NCBI GenBank assembly: GCA_041746105.1
Contig: JBGTHP010000034.1
Coordinates: 1 to 38,561, forward strand
DNA: 38,561 nt
From: JBFHRE01 sp041746105
GTDB lineage: Bacteria > Actinomycetota > Acidimicrobiia > Spongiisociales > ZC4RG35
Reading direction: 5' to 3'
This document shows, piece after piece, positions 33,870-38,561 of this stretch; position 1 is the first letter of the stretch; every line of letters starts with the position of its first letter. Position numbers and translations under genes: made by a program. Under the pieces are notes generated by a model that saw only the letters and a program-made list of their open reading frames with translations, made no database searches and was not told where the DNA came from.

Positions 33870-33905
33870 ATGAGGCCCCGCATCAGCGGGGCCTCATCAT
33901 TTTTT
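33870..33905 (+). terminator. Orphan plus-strand intrinsic terminator between rplA and rplJ
   Basis: ATGAGGCCCCGC (33870-33881), loop ATCA, and GCGGGGCCTCAT (33886-33897), then CA and six T residues (33900-33905). The T-run follows only in the plus direction, yet all neighbouring genes are on the minus strand. It may end a plus-strand RNA arising in 33590-33870. On the minus strand it could still act as a weak terminator of rplKA. The upstream region has stable hairpins (GGACGGGT with ACCCGTCC; GGAGCAG with CTGCTCC) but no gene. Confidence 0.75.
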
Positions 33906-33922
33906 GCGGGGGTAGTCGCACC

Positions 33923-34636
33923 TCAGTGACCCAACGCCACCAGGTCCTCGATCTTGCCGATTTCGATGCGGACGCCTGGCCCCATCGTCGAAGAGACCGA
34001 CAACGTCTTGACAAAACGTCCCTTCGCCGCGGCAGGTTTTGAACGGACGATTTCGCCGGCCAGGGCAACGAGGTTGGAGAGCAGGGCACTCGTTTCGAAC
34101 GACGCCTTGCCGATTGGAACCTGCACATTTCCGAACCGATCGTTGCGATACTCGACGCGGCCAGATTTGAACTCGTCGACAGCCTTGCCTACGTCCGGTG
34201 TGACGGTGCCCGCCTTGGGGTTTGGCATCAAACCGCGGGGTCCGAGCACACGGCCCAACTTGCCGACCTCGGCCATCATGTCGGGCGTGGCGATTGCCAG
34301 GTCAAAATCCAGGGCGCGGCCCGCCGCGAACTCCTCGGCCAGTTCCTTGCCTCCGACGATGTCGGCTCCCGCGTCGGTCGCCTCTTGGTGCTTGTCGGCC
34401 GGAGCAAAAACTACGATCCGAACAGTCTTTCCCGTCCCATGGGGCAGAGCCACGGTTCCGCGAACGAGTTGATCGGCTTTGCGGGGATCAATTCCCAGTC
34501 GGAATACCGCGTCCACGGTCTCGTCGAACTTGGCTGTCGCCAATGACCTGACCAATTCCAGTGCTTCACCGGCCGGATAAGCCGAGAGCTTGTCGAAACG
34601 TTTGGCCGCTTCGACATAACGCTTGCCGCGTTTCAT
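33923..34636 (-). CDS. rplA: 50S ribosomal protein L1
   Basis: A 237-residue L1-stalk protein that binds 23S rRNA and usually represses its own operon. It has the N-terminal MKRGKRYVEAAKRFDK, then ELVRSLATAKFDETVDAVFRLGIDPRKADQ, and the signature GRVLGPRGLMPNPKAGTVT. The ATG at 34636 is preceded by AGGAGGAAAC. It lies 80 bp downstream of rplK. Confidence 0.95.
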   Translation of the reverse strand: MKRGKRYVEAAKRFDKLSAYPAGEALELVRSLATAKFDETVDAVFRLGIDPRKADQLVRGTVALPHGTGKTVRIVVFAPADKHQEATDAGADIVGGKELAEEFAAGRALDFDLAIATPDMMAEVGKLGRVLGPRGLMPNPKAGTVTPDVGKAVDEFKSGRVEYRNDRFGNVQVPIGKASFETSALLSNLVALAGEIVRSKPAAAKGRFVKTLSVSSTMGPGVRIEIGKIEDLVALGH

Positions 34637-34716
34637 GTTTCCTCCTGTGGTTCAGGCGGCTGCTCGGCAGCCTCCCACTCTGGTTTTCTGATGCCTCGAT
34701 CGCCCGAGGACCCTTG

Positions 34717-35145
34717 TCACTTGCCGACGGTGATCCCCATGGAACGAGCAGTGCCCTCGACCACCTTCATCGCGCCCTCGATATCGATGGCGTTCAAATC
34801 TGGCATCTTGATCTCGGCGATCTCGCGAATCTGGGACTTGGTGACCGACCCAACCTTTTCCTTGTTCGGCACCGACGAACCCTTGTCGACCTTGGCGGCC
34901 TGCCTCAGGAGAGCCGCGGCCGGTGGTGTCTTGAGAATGAAGGTAAAACTGCGATCCTCATAAACCGAGATCTCGACGGGGATGATCTGGCCTCGCTGGG
35001 CGCCGGTCGCATCGTTGTACGCCTTGACGAAGTCCATCAAGTTGACGCCGTGCGGACCGAGTGCGGTTCCCACCGGCGGTGCCGGCGTCGCCTGTCCTGC
35101 CGGCAACTGCATTTTGACGACTGCGGACAGTCTCCTTCTACCCAT
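34717..35145 (-). CDS. rplK: 50S ribosomal protein L11
   Basis: A 142-residue protein at the GTPase-associated centre of the 50S subunit, site of thiostrepton action. Recognised by KMQLPAGQATPAPPVGTALG, GVNLMDFVKAYN, the C-terminal rRNA-binding part KVGSVTKSQIREIAEIKMPDLN and GTARSMGI. GAAGGAATAG precedes the ATG. It forms the usual nusG-rplK-rplA order. Confidence 0.96.
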   Translation of the reverse strand: MGRRRLSAVVKMQLPAGQATPAPPVGTALGPHGVNLMDFVKAYNDATGAQRGQIIPVEISVYEDRSFTFILKTPPAAALLRQAAKVDKGSSVPNKEKVGSVTKSQIREIAEIKMPDLNAIDIEGAMKVVEGTARSMGITVGK

Positions 35146-35190
35146 GTTCTATTCCTTCTCGAGTGTCAGATCCGGCGAACGGTGGCCGGA

Positions 35191-35793
35191 TCACGCTTTC
35201 TGAATGTCTTCGAATCCCAGTTCAACCGGAGTGTCGCGTCCAAAGATGCTCACGAGCACCGTCACCTTTGACTGATCCATGTCGATGGTCTCGATCTTGC
35301 CGCTGAAGTCAGCGAACGGTCCGGTGTTGACGCGAACCAGTTCTCCGACCTCCCAGTCCGGCTTGAAACGAGGCTTGGGACGATCTTCTTCGCGCTGGAA
35401 ACCGAGGAAACGCTCGACTTCCCTGCGGGAAAGCGGAGTTGGCTTGTTGGAGCCGCCGACAAACCCGGTCACACCAGGTGTGTTGCGGACGGTGTACCAA
35501 GAATCATCGTCGAGGATCATCCGAACGAGGATGTATCCGGGGAACACCTTTTTGGAGACGGTGACCTTCTTGCCGTTCTTGAACTCGACCACGTTCTCCA
35601 TCGGGATGTGGATGTCAAAAATATGACCTTCCATGTGCATCGAGCGGATACGGGTGCCGAGGTTGGCCTTCACCTTGTTCTCATAACCGGAGTAGGAGTG
35701 GATCACGTACCAATCGCCGGGGAGATCGAACGGACTCACCGGGGCCGGGGCCTCTTCCTCCACCTCTTCTACGTTTTCGAGGATGTCATCCAC
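35191..35793 (-). CDS. nusG: Transcription antitermination/elongation factor NusG
   Basis: A 200-residue elongation factor binding RNA polymerase. An acidic N-terminal extension (1-25) precedes the NGN domain (WYVIHSYSGYENKVKANL, VFPGYILVRM, VRNTPGVTGFVG), then a linker and the KOW domain (VRVNTGPFADFSGKIETID). Start GTG at 35793 overlaps the secE end by 8 bp, indicating coupling. The acidic extension is shorter than in mycobacteria. Confidence 0.95.
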   Translation of the reverse strand: MDDILENVEEVEEEAPAPVSPFDLPGDWYVIHSYSGYENKVKANLGTRIRSMHMEGHIFDIHIPMENVVEFKNGKKVTVSKKVFPGYILVRMILDDDSWYTVRNTPGVTGFVGGSNKPTPLSRREVERFLGFQREEDRPKPRFKPDWEVGELVRVNTGPFADFSGKIETIDMDQSKVTVLVSIFGRDTPVELGFEDIQKA

Positions 35794-36145
35794 TGATTCC
35801 CCCCAATGCTCTCAGTACGAGATCCTTCAATCCGAAATCAAGTCCGAAAATGAACAACGTGAGCGAGATAGATGTGATGAGCGTGACGATCGTAAATGCC
35901 TGCATCTGATCCTTTGTGGGCCAGGAGACCTTCCTCATCTCAACTCTGACCTCATGGAAGTAGCGACGAATACGCTGGACAAGAGGGCCTTTTTCGCCTC
36001 GCTGCCGGCGCGCCGCAGTCGCAGCTGCCTGTTGCTGCCGCCCAGAAGCGCCTTCTGGCTTCTGCTTCTTCTGGAGACGCTCCTCGCGCTCCATCATTCG
36101 CCGCATCTCTCGGTTCATCGCCGATTCACTCGCCTCTGTCGTCAT
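35786..36145 (-). CDS. secE: Preprotein translocase subunit SecE
   Basis: About 119 residues. A long charged, Gln-rich N-terminal region (about 1-65) precedes the conserved SecE core RRYFHEVRVEMRKVSWPTKDQ and one membrane helix (AFTIVTLITSISLTLFIFGLDFGL). It is an essential part of SecYEG. The ATG at 36145 is used; GTG at 36151, 5 nt after GAGAGG, is an equally possible start. Confidence 0.93.
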   Translation of the reverse strand: MTTEASESAMNREMRRMMEREERLQKKQKPEGASGRQQQAAATAARRQRGEKGPLVQRIRRYFHEVRVEMRKVSWPTKDQMQAFTIVTLITSISLTLFIFGLDFGLKDLVLRALGGISG

Positions 36146-36224
36146 CCGCACCAAGACCTCTCGATCCAGGCGCGGCCCGTATTGGACCCTCGCTCGCCAC
36201 GGTGACCGTCTCCGACGACCCCGT

Positions 36225-36302
36225 TGGCAGGGGTGGAGGGATTCGAACCCCCAACCTCCGGTTTTGGAGACCAGCGCTCTAACCAGTTAGAGCTACACCC
36301 CT
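36225..36302 (-). tRNA. tRNA-Trp (anticodon CCA)
   Basis: A 78-nt tRNA on the minus strand: acceptor AGGGGTG paired with CACCCCT, D arm GCTC/GAGC, anticodon arm CTGGT-CTCCAAA-ACCGG with CCA, T arm GGGGG-TTCGAAT-CCCTC, and encoded CCA at 36227-36225. Position directly upstream of secE is conserved in actinobacteria. Confidence 0.95.
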
Positions 36303-36330
36303 AAGACAGGGCTTGCAAAGGAATGCCTGC

Positions 36331-36360
36331 AGTATAAGGGTGCCGGGAGTGCTGTGGAAA
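36331..36360 (-). promoter_or_regulatory. Promoter for tRNA-Trp and possibly secE-nusG
   Basis: TTTCCA (36360-36355) and TATACT (36336-36331) with an 18-nt spacer, placing the start about 22 nt before the tRNA 5' end. The -35 is weak but the -10 is close to consensus. Confidence 0.5.
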
Positions 36361-36368
36361 TCGTCTTG

Positions 36369-36692
36369 TCAGCGGGACCGGTTGCGACGCGCCACGACCA
36401 CCACCACAGCGGCCAATGCCGCGATCCCGAGCGCCCGACCGACCGCCGGCGGCGATTCTTCAACCAGAGGCTGGTCGAGACCGTCCACCACTCTCGCAGT
36501 CAAACCAACCGGAACCGTCACGGGTTGATCCATCGCCTTGAGGGAGCGACCGGTCGCGCGCACGCGCGCCTCTGTCGCCTGGCAACGCAGGCAGGAGTCA
36601 CGATGACCGGCCACGCGCTCACTCAATGGCTCTCCGTCGAGAACGCTGGCAACGATGAATGGACGGGCAACGACACACGCCATCGAGCTCAT
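36369..36692 (-). CDS. Zinc-binding (ZAS-type) anti-sigma factor
   Basis: A 107-residue protein starting at ATG 36692, overlapping the sigma-factor stop (ATGA). It contains H30-x3-C34-x2-C37 (HRDSCLRC), the HxxxCxxC signature of zinc anti-sigma factors, a linker, and one C-terminal membrane helix (ALGIAALAAVVVVVA) ending in a basic cluster. It is expected to hold the coupled ECF sigma factor inactive at the membrane. Confidence 0.85.
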   Translation of the reverse strand: MSSMACVVARPFIVASVLDGEPLSERVAGHRDSCLRCQATEARVRATGRSLKAMDQPVTVPVGLTARVVDGLDQPLVEESPPAVGRALGIAALAAVVVVVARRNRSR

Positions 36693-37255
36693 TTGACCTC
36701 CTCGAGCATGTCCTGGAGTTGAAGCCTTGCCCGATGCAGACGCACCTTGGTCGCCGCCACGCTGATTCCCAGCGACTCGGCGATGTCGGCGTGTGACCAA
36801 CCGTAAACGTCTTTCATGACAACCACCGCCCGCCTCCCAGATGGCAGTGAATGAAGTGCGACGTCGATGCGATCCCCCAGTTCGGCCGACTCCGCCTTTC
36901 TGACAGGGTGTGCCGTGTCCGGCGCCTCGAGCAGGTGAGCGACGGTGTCTATCGAGTCGGTTTGACGCCGTCTTACCTTGCGCCGGTGGGTCCAAACGGT
37001 GTTCACCGTTATCCGGTGGAGCCAGGTGGTGATGGCGGCGTCGCCTCTGAACGAGCCGATCGCCCTCCACGCTCTGATCAGTGCCTCTTGGGTGGCATCT
37101 CCAGCGGCATCGGGATCCCCCGTGAGACGGAGGGCGAGCGAATAAACCACATCCTGATGGCGCCGGACCAGGACGGTGAATGCCTCACGGTCTCCGGCCG
37201 CCGACATCGCCACCAGGCGCTCGTCAGAACGATCCTCCAGCGGAACGGCGCCCAT
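36689..37255 (-). CDS. ECF-type RNA polymerase sigma factor
   Basis: A 188-residue sigma factor. Region 2: FTVLVRRHQDVVYSLALRLTGD, then DATQEALIRAWRAIGSFRGDA and TWLHRITVNTVW. Region 4: LPSGRRAVVVMKDVYGWSHADIAESLGISVAATKVRLHRAR. The ATG at 37255 overlaps the stop of the dehydratase gene by one base (TGATG), so it is coupled upstream to had and downstream to its anti-sigma factor. The frame continues upstream but that part is antisense-like and lacks domain similarity. Confidence 0.9.
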   Translation of the reverse strand: MGAVPLEDRSDERLVAMSAAGDREAFTVLVRRHQDVVYSLALRLTGDPDAAGDATQEALIRAWRAIGSFRGDAAITTWLHRITVNTVWTHRRKVRRRQTDSIDTVAHLLEAPDTAHPVRKAESAELGDRIDVALHSLPSGRRAVVVMKDVYGWSHADIAESLGISVAATKVRLHRARLQLQDMLEEVK

Positions 37256-38094
37256 CAGTTCCTGACCTGAACGTTGGCGGTGACAAAGCTGACGGCGGAA
37301 TCCTCGAGACGCATCTCGAATGCCCCATCGCCGTTGTGGACCCCGGTGACTCTCACCGAAACGGCCGGTCGCAGCGGTGAGCGATAACGAAACCGCGCCG
37401 AAACCAACGGTGCCGGCCCTGGGGAGTATCCGGCGGCCGACTGCAAGATCCAGGCGGACTGGAGTAGGCCGTGTACAACGATCCCCGACAGTCCGGCGTC
37501 GACGGCGGCGACATGATCCCAATGTATCGGATTGAAATCGCGCGACGCCGCCGCATATCGCACCAGATCGGCCCTGCTGGCCGAGCGATCGAGTGGAGGA
37601 ATCTCTTCACCGGGCGGAGGGAGGGGCAATCGCGGTGGCGGAGCAAGATCGGACCCAACCAAGGCCGCGGGCTCAGGGTCGTCGGCGGCACCGGCGCCCG
37701 GTGCGGTGTCACCCGCCATCAGGAAGGTCGACGCACCCTCCACCACTGCCCCTTCTCCGTCGGACGCGACAAAATCGAACCCAACAAAGTAGACGCCGCC
37801 CCGCTCTCTGGCTTTCGTGACGCGCCCGGTGATGCCGAGACTCATGCCCAAGTCCAACGACCTGTGCCACACGAATGACTGATCGCCATGAATCACCGAC
37901 GCGGTGTCGAGTCTTTCGTCGGCGAGCAGCGCCGGAGTCACTGCAAACAGCAGTGCGCCTGCGAGCGACGGAGGGCCATAGTCGGTCCAGCGATCGGCAT
38001 CATCCCCGGTGGCTTCTACAAAACCCTTGACGGCGGCAGCGGTGACGTCGAATCGGAAGGGCCCGTAGGAAGCGTCTAAGACTTCATCGAGCAC
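37255..38094 (-). CDS. Fused HadA-HadB-like (R)-specific 3-hydroxyacyl-ACP dehydratase
   Basis: A 279-residue double hotdog protein. The N-terminal half (about 1-135) resembles the FAS1-like dehydratase domain of HadA. The C-terminal half (about 155-275) has the MaoC hydratase signature with catalytic Asp and His (RDFNPIHWDHVAA) and GLSGIVVHGLL. In mycobacteria hadA and hadB are separate genes between rpmG and tRNA-Trp; here one protein covers both. Probable role: dehydration step of fatty-acid elongation. The start is GTG 38094, with a GGGGGG run about 5 nt upstream. Confidence 0.8.
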   Translation of the reverse strand: MLDEVLDASYGPFRFDVTAAAVKGFVEATGDDADRWTDYGPPSLAGALLFAVTPALLADERLDTASVIHGDQSFVWHRSLDLGMSLGITGRVTKARERGGVYFVGFDFVASDGEGAVVEGASTFLMAGDTAPGAGAADDPEPAALVGSDLAPPPRLPLPPPGEEIPPLDRSASRADLVRYAAASRDFNPIHWDHVAAVDAGLSGIVVHGLLQSAWILQSAAGYSPGPAPLVSARFRYRSPLRPAVSVRVTGVHNGDGAFEMRLEDSAVSFVTANVQVRN

Positions 38095-38214
38095 GCGTTC
38101 CCCCCAACAACGAAGCGGGGTCGCCGTGCCGTCTCCGACCCGTCAACCCCGCCCTTCGAGACCCCTGATTCCGGCTGGCACGGTAGCAGTCGCATACCTC
38201 AGCCGCCATGGGTG

Positions 38215-38376
38215 TCAGCGTGTTTCGCGGTGTTTGGTATGCGTGCGGCACCAGCGGCAGTACTTGCTCAGCTCGATCCGCTCGCGAGTATTTGTTTTGT
38301 TCTTGTTGGTGACGTAATTCCGTCGCTTGCACTGGTCGCATGCCAGCGTCAGCGGCGGTCGTTTGTCAGAGGCCAT
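38215..38376 (-). CDS. rpmG: 50S ribosomal protein L33
   Basis: A 53-residue protein reading MASDKRPPLTLACDQCKRRN, then YVTNKNKTNTRERIELSKYC, ending in CRTHTKHRETR. It has the two zinc-ribbon CxxC pairs (C13/C16 and C40/C43) of the zinc-binding L33 form. GAGAAG lies just upstream of the ATG at 38376. Its place between tuf and the dehydratase matches actinobacterial order. Confidence 0.94.
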   Translation of the reverse strand: MASDKRPPLTLACDQCKRRNYVTNKNKTNTRERIELSKYCRWCRTHTKHRETR

Positions 38377-38421
38377 TTCTACTTCTCATTTCGTTTCGCC
38401 AGGCCGTTGCCGTTGAACGGC

Positions 38422-38561
38422 TTACTTCAAAATTTTGACGACTCTGCCGGCGCCGACAGTGCGACCACCCTCACGAATCGCGAACCGCAACCCCTCAACC
38501 ATCGCGATCGGGTTGATCAACTGAACCGTCATCTCCGTATTATCGCCAGGCATCACCATCT
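38422..38561 (-). CDS. tuf: Elongation factor Tu, C-terminal end (partial)
   Basis: The last 46 codons run in from the right edge: MVMPGDNTEMTVQLINPIAM, then EGLRFAIREGGRTVGAGRVVKIL, and K before a TAA stop (38424-38422). This is the highly conserved domain 3 end of EF-Tu, which delivers aminoacyl-tRNA to the ribosome. Confidence 0.95.
   Translation of the reverse strand, partial: MVMPGDNTEMTVQLINPIAMVEGLRFAIREGGRTVGAGRVVKILK

Noticed and set aside
33590..33870. 6S RNA, tmRNA, SRP RNA or RNase P RNA
   Set aside because: None of the conserved landmarks of these RNAs is present; only unnamed hairpins are seen.

Overview
The window looks like a chromosomal segment of a high-GC actinobacterium, most like the Acidimicrobiia by overall gene style. 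Supporting signs are a polyphosphate-type glucokinase, a fused HadAB-like dehydratase beside rpmG/secE/nusG, short-leader or leaderless transcripts (a TANNNT box 6-11 nt upstream of ATG/GTG at many genes), and the order tuf-rpmG-had-tRNA-Trp-secE-nusG-rplK-rplA-rplJ-rplL on the minus strand. The taxonomic call is inference; no rRNA is present.

Layout. (1) 1-9450, chromosome: the C-terminus of a protein made of TWSGG pentapeptides, a membrane GAF-GGDEF-EAL protein, an Ile-codon leader peptide with attenuator in front of citramalate synthase (cimA), heme A synthase (ctaA), a transsulfuration pair (cystathionine beta-synthase and a cystathionine gamma-lyase-like enzyme), a TSUP permease and a membrane-anchored HTH protein. 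(2) 9452-19446: a selenocysteine tRNA gene (selC) whose 3' half is the attachment site of a roughly 9.9-kb integrative element. A perfect 66-bp direct repeat (9483-9548 and 19381-19446) flanks a tyrosine recombinase, a MobF relaxase/helicase, a TetR regulator divergent from a rifampin ADP-ribosyltransferase (arr), a RibD/DHFR-like reductase, a small protein with a HEPN-like motif, an IS3 transposase remnant joined to the 5' remnant of a restriction enzyme gene, two small membrane proteins and a GNAT acetyltransferase remnant. No conjugation machinery beyond the relaxase is visible, so it is best read as a mobilizable element with antibiotic-resistance cargo and a decaying right half. (3) 19451-32227, chromosome: malic enzyme, an ECF sigma factor with a large membrane partner, hflX, polyphosphate glucokinase, 6-phosphogluconate dehydrogenase, serB and an M1 aminopeptidase. 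(4) 32288-38561, minus strand: rplL, rplJ (with L10 leader), rplA, rplK, nusG, secE, tRNA-Trp, a zinc-binding anti-sigma factor with its ECF sigma factor, HadAB-like dehydratase, rpmG and the 3' end of tuf.

Most noteworthy points: the Thr-Ser-Val-Ile-Ile-Ile leader peptide and terminator upstream of cimA, which would tie isoleucine supply to the citramalate route; insertion of a rifampin-resistance element at selC; a shared, overlapping divergent -10 region for tetR and arr; a likely AUU start codon in the element's reductase gene; and an orphan plus-strand terminator in the unusually long rplA-rplJ gap, which may end an unannotated RNA.
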